Made by a program: the position numbers and the translations under genes. The notes beneath the pieces were generated by a model. The model saw nothing but the letters and a program-made list of their open reading frames with translations, was not told where the DNA came from and searched no databases. Shown here one piece after another: positions 45,837 to 55,633 of a stretch of DNA of 64,000 nucleotides. Each line of letters starts with the position of its first letter. Position 1 is the first letter of the stretch. Source of the DNA: Fulvia fulva (Eukaryota; Ascomycota; Dothideomycetes; Mycosphaerellales; Mycosphaerellaceae); contig NC_063024.1 of NCBI RefSeq assembly GCF_020509005.1, forward strand, positions 1,054,001 through 1,118,000. Reading direction: 5' to 3'.

Positions 45837-47925
45837 TTAGACAACGCCCAACGCATTTTCTGTCTCGGAGTTATATAAACCCGCCGGGAAGTCCAACTTC
45901 GTGAAGTCTAGAGCGAAAGGTTGAGTGACTTGGGAGTGCTCAGACCCAGTTCGCCGAGTATCACCACTCAATTTTCGACGCTTCACTGCTTGCTCTGCTT
46001 GTTCTAAGCGCCTCTTCAATTGCTCGACCTGTGCTCCATCGGCAGTACCTTGCGCGACCATGCCTATGAGTACCTTCATCTGAGGATCCGTACCTGCGGC
46101 CTCAGCAAGTAGCGCAATGGCTTGCAATTTTCCAAACGCTTCGTCGTGAGTCTCAATTACACCCTGTGTCGGCAGAGGTTCGATAGAGAAGGCGACGTCC
46201 TTTCGGGGTCCTTGAGACTCGACCGGGCGTCCATGTACTTCCCGCTCATGCTGAAGTAGGTCGTTGTGACTGGCGCACTGGGAAGAACAACCTGTATGTG
46301 CACAGCGCCAGCTCCACGATTGCTCCGAGACCACTTGCTCTTGCGGATGGATTGCGAATCGATGTCTTTCGAGTAGGCTCCGACTGAGCAGCGTTGGGCT
46401 GATCTTGCAGTAAGGACATTGCGCTGGGACACCCTCATGCATGATATTCTCGTGGCGCGCTAAGTGGTACGTATTGGCGAATTTCTGATTGCACTGTATG
46501 GTCAACAAGTGCATCAGACGCGTGCATAGGTATGGCTTGGCTTCATGAGTCTCGGACTCGGGAGGGTAGCTAACGGATGACAGCAGCGGCGTGGGTCCTC
46601 CATCATCCTCTGCGTTCATTCTCCAAGGCGCCACTTCGTTCAGTTCCAGGAGATAGCGAGGATTAGATTCCTTTGGCGTTGGCGGTGGCGCCACGGACTT
46701 GTCGACAATGTGGTTAGCGATGAAGCCAGATATCTGAAGGACGGCTCTACTCTCAGAGCTGAGATAATCGCTCGTTGCCGAGACGGCCAGACGGGACTTC
46801 ATGAATGTCACGAACTCGAAGCGGCTTGACACATTCAATGCTGCACCAAGCGAGTAGACGAGTCTGTTCAGGTGTGGCGTCGAGTCAATACTGGTGGCGA
46901 GGTCGCCCTGGCTTCCACTGAAATAAGGCGTGAGAATGGTATCACAGTACCTGATGAACAGTAGCCCAAGTTCGCTGACATCTAAAGAGTAGTCTGGCCG
47001 GAATTTCATGGATGAGTCCAGCCTCCTCAGTGCAGGATCGCCCGGGAGAGCAAAGATCCTGTCTCGTGTATCAGAGCATGAGGACCGCGAGTAGCTGAAA
47101 AGTGAATTCGCCAACGTCGAAATCGCTTTATTCAATAGAGCTCGGCACTGAAGATGTATCTGTCTCTGGCCCATGTGTCCACCGATGGCTCAGTAGTTCA
47201 CCAGCTTGGAGACCTGCGCACACTTTTTTGGAGATGAAGCAGGCTATCGCCGCTACAGTACTGCGTGCCACAAATGATCCATAGTCTTCGGGCCTGCACA
47301 AACTCCTGTATGACGCAAGTACGACCAAAGTATGGCCGGTTCAGTAGCTCAGTGATGTGCTTGAGAATAGAAGCACCAGGTAGAGTATGGTCCATCTTCC
47401 AGCCAGAGCAGTGAATGTTCCCAGATCTGCATGATTTCTCAACCTGAGCAATCGCGTTGAACGCTTCCTTGGTAGACACATCTTCAGCGCCAAGCCATGC
47501 AAAGACTTCCCTTGCACTTGAGTAGATACGCCACATCTGACACACCTGATGGTTTCGTTCTTCGCCACTCGCCTGGATGATACAGATGGCATCGATCCAA
47601 TACAGGCCGGCGCTCAGGCAGTGATGCTGCTTGATGATCAAACCCAACGCGTCCCAGAGATTGCAGGTGATCCGAACGCCTTGCAATCTATCATGATCTC
47701 TTGCATGATGTCAGAATCTCCCCAACAGTAGGATAAAGCAGTGTACTGTAGGTCGCAGTTCCAATAGCTTGGGTGCACTTCCAGACGGCATTGAATGTCA
47801 TCAGGCGTACTGCTGGGAAGGATTCGCATGAGTCGTATAGCATCATCCGGGAGGATTGGATACACATTATCTTCTTCATCGATTCCAGAGTCGAATATCG
47901 GACCGTCGTGACTCAAAGTGGACAT
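45837..47925 (-). pseudogene. HET-domain protein fused to C2H2 zinc fingers, broken
   Basis: Three reverse frames read in order as one protein. The first (47638-47925) holds IRLMRILPSS and YTALSYCWGD. The second (47198-47686) holds LWDALGLII, YWIDAICIIQASGEERNHQV, VFAWLG and RPYFGRTCVIQEF. The third (45837-47174) holds CSDTRDRIFALPG and a long C-terminal part. This is the HET order up to DxRDRIFAL. C2H2 zinc fingers follow near residues 228-319 of the third frame (CNQKF...H, CPYCKIS...H and CAHTGC...H), then a Gln/Glu-rich coiled coil. The first join (about 47678) is best explained by one lost base. The second (about 47175-47215) needs a frame change plus removal of a TGA, so a lesion or an unusual intron. 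Built as HET plus zinc fingers, it could have coupled incompatibility signalling to nucleic-acid binding; that is inference. Confidence 0.7.
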
Positions 47926-48403
47926 TGTAAGACCGAGTTATGTCAGATACCTCGACTGGCCTGGTGTCTAGCACAGAAGGGACCTAGCACTCATTAGCAG
48001 TGAAGCTTCGATAGCCTGCTGTCATGACTGTGCAAGAAGCACTGTTGGCCGAAGTGAAGCTGAGGCGTAGCCATCAGCTCCGCCCCACGAGGCAACCAGC
48101 TGCAATGCATGCTGTGCGCTCGTCTGCATATGCGAGCATCCATGCTGTGTAACCCCAGGTGCTTAGAGAGGATAAGCCTGCGGTCATAAGCGGTAACTTG
48201 TGATAATCAAGTCTGGGTGTCAGGTGTGTCTGAAGAAGGAAAGGAAGTCACTCTCGACGCGACCCCCAGTCCCAGCGCTCTGGTTCCTGCAGGGCTCAGG
48301 GTCCACTTCTCCGGCTCATCCCCGGGCTAGAGCGCGTGGCCTTTAAACGACGTGTTAACAAGGTCCCGCAGGCAGGCTCACAGCATCTCACCACGATGCC
48401 TAC
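47926..48403. promoter_or_regulatory. Divergent intergenic region
   Basis: Between the HET pseudogene and the acetyl-CoA transporter gene. It should hold the transporter promoter; nothing else seen. Confidence 0.4.
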
Positions 48404-50445
48404 ATGGGCGACCAACACCAACGTCGACTTTCCTTGATCATAGCCGGAACTTCACAATCCGTTGCACCCTTCCCTCCAACACATCTCGCTCGAGCACAAG
48501 AGCAACCGCTATCGTCTACACGAATCGCGGATCGCCTCGAAGATCAAGTCGAATTCTCAAATCTCGGACCACGTGAGGACGATCCCTACAGCGACATCTC
48601 CTCCGCCGACGAGGGAGACCCCTCTCTCTCAATGCCACACAGGAAGAGCAAGTCACGCTCTCCTAATCCGCGAGGAGGATCAGTACGTGGGAGAAGTACA
48701 GCGAACGGATCATTATCGTCGAAGGACTCCAACGCGTCGTTACGAGGGGACGTGGATATGAACGGCACAATGCTGGAACATCGGCGAGGAAAGCGGCATG
48801 AGTCGATGGACATACCCGGGGAGGATTCAGCAGATGCACGGGAACGGTTGATGGGGCGGGAGACGTTCAGTCTGGACGATACACCGGCAAAGGGAGAGGA
48901 GAGCGAGAGCAAAGGTTTCTTTGAATTGCCTGTGCAAGATCGACGGAATTTCCTGCTGCTGGTGTTGCTATACTTCCTGCAAGGCATACCAATGGGTCTG
49001 GCTGGAGGAAGTATACCATTCTTACTGAAGAGCCATCTGAGCTACAGTCAGATTGGTGTGTACAGCTTAGCGAGTTATCCCTACTCGTTGAAACTGCTGT
49101 GGAGTCCGATCGTGGATGCTGTATGGAGTTCGAAGGTGGGGAGGCGGAAGAGTTGGATTCTGCCAATCCAGTTGTTGAGTGGTATCGGTATGCTATGGTT
49201 AGGAACAAGAGCTGAGGCGATGATGGTGACGGCGGGTGAGAACAATGGTGCTGGGGTGTGGGGCTTTACCGGATGGTGGTTTGCGCTGGTGTTCATGTGT
49301 GCGACGCAGGACATCGCTGTGGATGGTAAGTTCGACGGCCGATCCAATGCTAAAGGTTTTACTGACTTCGGTTTCCAGGCTGGGCCTTGACTCTCCTCTC
49401 CCAATCCAACCTCTCCTACGCCTCAACCGCCCAGACAGTCGGCCTCACAGGCGGCCAATTCCTCTCCTTCACCGTCTTCCTCGCCCTCAACTCGCCCGAC
49501 TTCGCCAACAAATACTTCCGCTCCACACCCCTCGACCAAGGTCTCTTCACCCTCAACTCCTACCTCACCTTCTGGGGCTGGTTCTATATCCTTGTGACCC
49601 TCGGCCTCGCACTCCTCAAGAAAGAAGAACGCACCCGTGAGAAGGAGGGAATCTGGGATGTCTACAAGCTCATGGGCGGGATCTTGAAGTTGAAGAATAT
49701 TCAAGTCTTCATCGTCATTCACTTGATTGCGAAGATTGGATTCCAAGCAAACGACGCCGTAACGAATCTCAAACTCCTCGACAAGGGATTCAGCCAGGAG
49801 GATCTAGCGCTCACTGTTCTCATCGACTTCCCCTTCGAGATCGGCCTGGGCTACTACGCAGGGAAGTGGTCAGAACAATACCTTCCCGTCCGCGTCTGGT
49901 GCTGGGCTTTCGTTGGTCGCCTCATGGCCGCAGTCTTCGCGCAGCTTGTGGTCATGTTCTTTCCAGCAGAAGGGACCACGACGGTATACTTGCTCGTCAT
50001 CATCGTGGAACATGTCTTTAGCACGTTCATGAGCACGGTCATGTTCGTCGCCATCTCCGCCTTCCACGCCAAGATCTCGGATCCAGCCATTGGAGGCACA
50101 TACATGACTTTGCTGGCAACAGTCTCCAACCTTGGCGGCACCTTCCCACGATACTTTATCCTCCGCTTCGTGGATGCGTTCACGAAGGCGACTTGCATAC
50201 CGCCTGAGAAGGCACCCGCCGACCTCAAAAGCGACCTCATCACTCAAGCTTTCAGCTGCGTGGCAGAGGTTGAGAAGCACCGCTGCATTGACGGTGGAGG
50301 TATTTGTAACATCGAGAGGGATGGATACTACATCGTCAACATACTATGTGTGGTGTTTGGCGTGGTGACGTTCTTCGGCTTCATTAAGCCCAAGGCGATG
50401 AAGCTGCAGAGTTTACCGCTTAAGGCGTGGAGGTTGGCGAATTAG
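48404..50445 (+). CDS. Acetyl-CoA transporter, SLC33A1/AT-1 family
   Basis: Two exons, 48404-49325 and 49379-50445, around a 53-base intron (GTAAGT, TACTGAC branch, CCAG) give 662 residues in phase. The first 170 residues are hydrophilic and Ser-rich. Then FFELPVQDRRNFLLLVLLYFLQGIPMGLAGG opens the acetyl-CoA transporter domain, a branch of the major facilitator fold. SHLSYSQIGVYSLASYPYSLKLLWSPIVDA and RRKSWILPIQ are hallmark loops. FMCATQDIAVDGWALTLL spans the splice site. IGFQANDAVTNLKLLDKG, DFPFEIGLGYYAGKWS and GGTYMTLLATVSNLGGTFP are further family blocks. The human protein carries acetyl-CoA into the ER lumen for protein acetylation. The gene is intact; the exact ATG is less sure, since the N-terminus is variable in the family. 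Confidence 0.93.
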
Positions 50446-50892
50446 CAACGTGGACTATGTAGAAATAGACGAAATATGAGAAGTGTTACATGCAAGCCGC
50501 CCTTTCTGATGTCGTGCTTTCCTTCAGGGAGAAGAAGTCCAAACCATCCCGTGTCAGGCATGGCGAGTTGCCGAGTACCTCGTCGGACATGATCGTGATG
50601 TTTAGGTAGTGCGGTATCACGATTGGCAGCAGCTAGGTCAGGAGCTGTAGAAAAGGATTACAGTGGCGTCGGTGGATCGAGGGAGCGGATCGATTACCCC
50701 GTGGAAGCGAGATACATTGACTGTGTCAGAGACCACCGATTGATCAACATACTCCATGCTCGCAACCTCTCGAGCGACTTTGCTAAACAGAGATCAGCTT
50801 GAGTCCAACCCACATCCTATGTCCTGACCAGACTCGCCCTTCCCTCCTCCCCATCCACTGCGCCATACCCTCCCTCTACCTCCGCAACCCAT
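50446..50892. other. Convergent intergenic region, no gene seen
   Basis: Spacer between converging genes, no coding signal seen. Confidence 0.4.
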
Positions 50893-51252
50893 CTACGAGT
50901 CCGGATACCAAACCCCACAACTCATACTCTTATACCCCGCTCCCCAGTTCGACGCACAATTACTATACCTCCACTCCGCCGTATGTCCCTGGCCTCCACA
51001 ATTCGAGCTCGTAAAGAAAGTGCACGAGCAAATGCCACCCTGATAGTCGGGATTGCAAGCGGCGATGTTGGCGCTGTTGGAGCCGCCCCAGCTGTAGTTG
51101 TAGCAGTCCCAGTTGGCGAAGGGGTAGGTTTCGACTGCGTAGGAGGTGCAGCCGCCGTCGGTGTAGTATTGGACTTTCATGCTGGAGGCGGTGGCGAGGG
51201 TGGTGAGGGTTGTGAGAGAGAGGAGGGAGAGGAGGATGGATTGGGTAGGCAT
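50893..51252 (-). CDS. Small secreted cysteine-rich protein (effector-like)
   Basis: A 119-residue frame from a clear ATG. Residues 1-23 form a signal peptide (SILLSLLSLTTLTTLATA). The mature part of about 95 residues has eight cysteines at positions 35, 50, 66, 75, 77, 85, 99 and 112, an even number fit for four disulfides. It is rich in Gly, Tyr, Trp, Ser and Asn (WDCYNYSWGG; EWRYSNCASNWGAGY). No named family was recognised. Size, signal and cysteine content fit the usual working definition of a fungal effector or antimicrobial-type secreted protein; function is not shown by the sequence. Confidence 0.75.
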   Translation of the reverse strand: MPTQSILLSLLSLTTLTTLATASSMKVQYYTDGGCTSYAVETYPFANWDCYNYSWGGSNSANIAACNPDYQGGICSCTFFTSSNCGGQGHTAEWRYSNCASNWGAGYKSMSCGVWYPDS

Positions 51253-51347
51253 GGTTGCTGTGTTGGTGATGAGATGGGTAGTTCTCTGAGATGGTTGGAT
51301 GGTTGGTGTTGACGATGGGCAGTTGAGATAGTGCTGAATTGCGGCGT

Positions 51348-51815
51348 TTATATGTTATCGTTGGAAGCCAGCTCAACTATACTGCAGTTGTCGATTGCTC
51401 TGAGCGTGCCGCCCTCGAATTGTCGGGACTTCATGAAGACCCACTGTTCGTATTCTGACATCGCATTGAGAAAGCTCATGGCTGACTGTGCAGCTACAAT
51501 GGCCTCCTCTTGGACAGCCTCACGCCTGGTCAAGAGCACACTGATCATGAACACCCACTTGACTTCATCTTTACAGATCACTCGCCATGACATGTCAGTG
51601 GAGCGACAAGCAGAGGCGTGACTCACTTTGTCTTCCTGAATCCAGTGTTCAATATATGGAGGCGATATTTCCTGCTGAAAAGTTGATGTGCGGCTGACTT
51701 TGCATATCGCCACAATAGCAGCGAGTCCGGTTCGTCTTGCAAGACTTCCATGGATGCCGTATCGTTGGGCGCATTCGCTGATGACTGTAGACTGACTCCT
51801 GTAGAGGTGAAGCAT
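51348..51815 (-). CDS. Hypothetical protein, doubtful
   Basis: A 155-residue frame from an ATG. Parts look coding (EISPPYIEHWIQEDK; DEVKWVFMISVLLTRREAVQEEA; NAMSEYEQWVFM). A stretch of 57 bases in the middle has good intron ends (GTGAGT, CACTGAC branch, AAG) and is a multiple of three, so the protein may be 136 residues. Another reverse frame (51623-51823) also looks partly coding. No family recognised. It may be a fragment of a decayed gene. Confidence 0.35.
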   Translation of the reverse strand: MLHLYRSQSTVISECAQRYGIHGSLARRTGLAAIVAICKVSRTSTFQQEISPPYIEHWIQEDKVSHASACRSTDMSWRVICKDEVKWVFMISVLLTRREAVQEEAIVAAQSAMSFLNAMSEYEQWVFMKSRQFEGGTLRAIDNCSIVELASNDNI

Positions 51816-51823
51816 GAGCCCAC

Positions 51824-52582
51824 AGAAGGATGCTATTAATAGTACTTCGTGCCTCCTAGGCGCTCAAAGCTGCAGGTCCGCCTGGCCGACCTCACCTGAT
51901 CAATGATGCCATTAAGAAGCCCAAGGTTCCACACGACGCGGATTGAATATCGGAGGAAATTTGCTTTTTTCGAGCTTGATGATCGTGACGTGCGGGTTGG
52001 TCGGCAAGACCATTGAGGAAGTATAATTTTTCCGGAATGTATCAAAGTTGCCAGTTCGCCCTGTCAGACCCAACGGCACACGACGGGCCGATTCTCGTTG
52101 CGCGTCGTCAATGGCAAAGTCCAAACTATCTCGTGTAAGACGGCTCTTGTTGACCCACGGTTGACTGGTCTTGACCGAAACGCATGGTCGGCGCAAGGAA
52201 ATACTGGTGTGCCACCAACAGCTCGCTTTGTCACCGATGTGCCCGCCATAGGTGTCTGCATCTGGCCCCCATCAATGCAGTTTCCATACCGCGAGTGAAG
52301 GCCGGTGGCGTCGCGTTCAGGGTACAAGGGGGACGTCGTGGCTGAGGTTGTCCAAGCGCCTTCTTTGGATAGATTACCAGGCATCAATCGGCGCGTTTGA
52401 GCGGTTTGATCCAGTGACAGGCACCCGGGTTAAGGCTGTGGGAGGCTTTTCGAAGACCCTGCCACCGTAGTTCCTTTTCCCGTCCCGGATGTTGATTATA
52501 GGGAGCCAGCCGAGCTGTAATGATGGTGCTCCAGCTCTGAGAGGTCCATAAAATTGATTCCGTTTAGTCGAGCAACGCGTCA
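51824..52582. other. Intergenic, no supported gene
   Basis: About 760 bases with only overlapping short frames; no domain seen on either strand. Confidence 0.4.
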
Positions 52583-54274
52583 TCACACCTCTATGCGCTG
52601 GGTATCCTTCGGTACAGAGTAGTTGATATTGTATCTGCGGCCCATCTCTCTGTTGATGCGAGCAAGCAATTTCTGTATAGACTGGAAGAGGACCGGATCC
52701 TGCACCTCCTCTGTACTTTGCGCTACCCTCAGGCTGAAACCTGTGACCATCATGCTGACCATTTCTGTATTAGCATCACTGATGTGTCTCTCCGAGATGA
52801 TGGTGATGGCAGCAACGAGGTCGTGAAGGGAATGTGGTTGGCGTAGCACAGTTCCGACAAGCCAGCTCTTCTCAGCCATCCCGTGAGCTAGTCGCGCCAG
52901 GATTAGATGTGCAGCAGCATAGCAATTGAGAGCTTCGCTGAGGTTGTGTTTATATGGAATCAGTTCGGTGCTGAGTGTGCATAGTTCCAAAAGGCTCAAA
53001 CTGTGCAGGCGGGGCGTGGTGCAGATCGTCGGATATGTCCATATGTAGGCCTCCTTCCAACTCTCGAGATCGTAGACCAGGCGTCTCACCCAGTAAGCCA
53101 ATTCAAGGCCCTTTTGAACTAACGCATAGTGCCCCAGCTGTCCAGTCTTCATGGCCTCAATAGCAGCTAGGACTCCAGGAATTTCCACTAGGATGTCAAC
53201 GAGTGCTTCCAGTATGGTCTTGGGCTGGCAATCTTCCGAGAATGGTATGGTCTTCCATTTCTCCTCCGCCAGGAACGAGGGCCGACGGTCATGGAGATTC
53301 ATCAGAAACTGCGACACCGTTAGAAAGGGAAGTGCAGCAGTAAGACGATGGCGAAAAAACACACAAGATTGATCCGGTAGTATCGAAATGTCCTGTGCTC
53401 GAGGCCAGAAACGAAAGTATGAGGCCCTTTCTGCTCGATGAGATGAGCAAGACCTCTGATGTGAGGATACGCGGCGGCGGGATTGTTGGACTGGATAACC
53501 TGGACGACATGTCAGACAAACGAAAATGCACAACATCATTAGAACGCAACGCACCTCGAAGAGGGTCACAATCATGCAGGTGTGCATAACGATAGGATCG
53601 TTCCAGCGTGGACTCCTCAAGGACAATTGCAGCCGCCTGATTGTGTCTAGGTACATCTTGGTAGCATGCGTACGGACTTCAGATCTCTGCAAATCATTGG
53701 CAAAAATGGCCGTAGCATTGGCCTGCAAAGCCTGGGACATCATCCCGTAATGCCTTACAGAGGTAGCTCCATCCATGACCAAGGTCACCCATGGACGTTC
53801 TGACGAGGCGTTCGCACTGATCATGAAGCGAGTGAGGAACTGGCTCAAAATTCCTATGTGGGCTTGTGCGACAGGTATAGCGCCTCCGAGGATTATGTCG
53901 GCATGCACAGCAACATCAGCTTCCCGTGCTTGGTACTTAGCGATGGCATTGTCATGTTGCTTGACCGCTACTTTAGTAAGTGGTTCGTTCCAGTTCTGCA
54001 AGTCTTCATTCAGGCCCAATTGGACTGCAAATACTCCCTGGCCAGGCTTTTGCGCACGAGGGCGTCCTTCTGCACGTTTCCGGATCGTATCGAGACGTGC
54101 CTGGGAACTGGCCTTTGCTGCTTGGGCGCGTATGCTCTTCTTCTGCGCGGCTGAATCCACATTTTGCTGGACGTTATCCTTTCGCGTGTCGTCAATGAAA
54201 AGAAACCCACGTGACGTGCCCTGAGAGGGGTTTGTAGAGGGTGTAGTAGAACGTGAAGTGGCGGAGGAAGACAT
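52583..54274 (-). CDS. Fungal-specific transcription-factor-domain protein without zinc cluster
   Basis: Three exons, 53555-54274, 53365-53499 and 52583-53308, give 526 residues in phase. The introns are 55 bases (GTGCGT, TCTGAC branch, CCAG) and 56 bases (GTGTGT, TCTAAC branch, GCAG). The genomic frame happens to stay open through both introns, so a single-exon model would be wrong in the middle. I use ATG 54274 (MSSSATSRSTTP). The opening FLFIDDTRKD followed by Lys/Arg-rich helix, and later blocks (AHIGILSQFLTRFM, GMMSQALQANATAIFA, AAAYPHIRGLAHLIEQKGP, RRPSFLAEEKWKTIPF), match fungal regulators of the DUF3468/fungal_trans_2 type. These often have no Cys6 cluster or have it on a separate exon; none was seen. 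A nuclear regulatory role is likely but unproved. Confidence 0.8.
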   Translation of the reverse strand: MSSSATSRSTTPSTNPSQGTSRGFLFIDDTRKDNVQQNVDSAAQKKSIRAQAAKASSQARLDTIRKRAEGRPRAQKPGQGVFAVQLGLNEDLQNWNEPLTKVAVKQHDNAIAKYQAREADVAVHADIILGGAIPVAQAHIGILSQFLTRFMISANASSERPWVTLVMDGATSVRHYGMMSQALQANATAIFANDLQRSEVRTHATKMYLDTIRRLQLSLRSPRWNDPIVMHTCMIVTLFEVRCVLMMLCIFVCLTCRPGYPVQQSRRRVSSHQRSCSSHRAERASYFRFWPRAQDISILPDQSCVFFRHRLTAALPFLTVSQFLMNLHDRRPSFLAEEKWKTIPFSEDCQPKTILEALVDILVEIPGVLAAIEAMKTGQLGHYALVQKGLELAYWVRRLVYDLESWKEAYIWTYPTICTTPRLHSLSLLELCTLSTELIPYKHNLSEALNCYAAAHLILARLAHGMAEKSWLVGTVLRQPHSLHDLVAAITIISERHISDANTEMVSMMVTGFSLRVAQSTEEVQDPVLFQSIQKLLARINREMGRRYNINYSVPKDTQRIEV

Positions 54275-54843
54275 CAATATATTTTGATTTGGTACCGTCA
54301 CGGAGGTAACACGGCAAGGATGTTGAGACACGACGGGGATGGCTGGCAAGTGCCGAATGCTCGGGTTCTGCATCGCCGTTGCTCCGGAATACGAGCCAAC
54401 CACACCTCGTCTGTTCAGCTCTAGCAAAGCGTATCTAGCCTCATGCTCAAAGACGCCCGCAGAGTGCACTTCCTCTCTGCCAGTGCAGAAAGCCCTGATA
54501 ACGTGCTGGGCGCCCTATGATGGTATCGCTGGGTCGGCAGACCGCTTCCTGGGGTATTCTGTTGTACGCCTCGATCATCTGACCATGCGAACAGCGGGTT
54601 AAGTATCAAGACCATGAGCAGACTCGAGGCGAAGGGGACGATTCGACATATACAGCTATGCTATCTATGATCAGCATTTAGCGAATCGTCCCGTCCCTTG
54701 GAAGCATCGCAATGTGCCAGAATCCTGTTCCAGAATCGTTCCTGCAGCCGCGTGCGTCATCGAGACAACACGCCAAGCAGTTGTATGTTGTTCCTGTTTA
54801 CATTGAAGTCGACATGGAAGTCTTCATCAACGGCTAATACAAG
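54275..54843. promoter_or_regulatory. Divergent intergenic region
   Basis: Between the regulator and the DUF2237 gene; should contain both promoters. No other feature seen. Confidence 0.4.
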
Positions 54844-55243
54844 ATGTCGGACCAAAAGAACGGTATGGTTGCCATCATCAACCACTACACCCTACTTTCC
54901 ACTAACACCACCCACTACAGTTCACGGCAAACCCCTCCAACAACACACCGAGAACGCCGGCTTCCATAAGGACGGCTACTGCCGCACCGGTCCCTCCGAC
55001 AAACGACACCTCACCATAGTCGCGACTCTAACCCACTCCTTTCTTCAATGCGAGTACGGCGACGACGACTACAAGGGTCTCAAAGCCGGGCAGAAAACAT
55101 GTATCTCCGCGTATGACTTTCGACAAGCAGTGAAAGAGATGGGACCGGATACGGCGCCAAAGGTGGATCTGAATGCTACGCATGATAAGGCGTTGGATGT
55201 GATTGGGCTGGACGAGTTGAAGAAGTATGCGAGCAAGAAGTGA
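54844..55243 (+). CDS. DUF2237-family protein
   Basis: Two exons: a 19-base first exon, 54844-54862, and 54921-55243, around a 58-base intron (GTATGG to CTACAG). They join in phase to 113 residues. The protein matches the small family DUF2237, common in bacteria and present in fungi: VHGKPLQQHTENAGFHKDGYCRTGP (gly-phe/tyr-x-x-gly-x-cys-x-thr-gly-pro core), THSFLQ, GLKAGQKTCISAYDF and LNATHDKALDVIGLDELKKYA, all in the usual order and at full length. The function of the family is not known. The patchy spread between bacteria and fungi could mean old horizontal transfer. An AATAAA-like signal (55263-55268) lies about 20 bases after the stop. Confidence 0.88.
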
Positions 55244-55633
55244 GGTGGTGCGGCATGTTGATGAATAAAGATGCATGGGTCGGTGGTCAGGATGGGCTGA
55301 CATTGGAAGTATGGATGGAGCTGAATGTGGCCCGCAGACAGGTGGCACAATGACGACGGCATCGTGATGTCGATGTGCGCCCAAATGTATGGAGGCCAAG
55401 GGCTGGGGCGCGCTTGGTGTCGTCCACGCTGGTATTGATCTGACGGTGGCAACATGGGGTGGGAGATAATTCGGGGTCCACCCAGTTGCAAGGTGCTCGC
55501 GTAAATCGTGGAGAGTATCGTTGCCGCGGAACATGGCTTATCGATACTGTCATCAGCTGGGTGCACAGCCGCGGAGTCTAGGCTTCCGTCCGAGTACCTT
55601 CTCTGCTCTGATGGTCGCGATGTCAACGCTGCC
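55244..55633. other. Convergent intergenic region, no gene seen
   Basis: Reverse-strand frames at 55028-55671 are shadows of the DUF2237 gene and have no signature. The region presumably holds 3' ends. Confidence 0.4.

Noticed and set aside
40648..47925. Idea of a secondary-metabolite cluster (regulator, SDR, HET)
   Set aside because: No synthase, cyclase or other core enzyme is present, and NIPSNAP sits between; chance neighbourhood is simpler.
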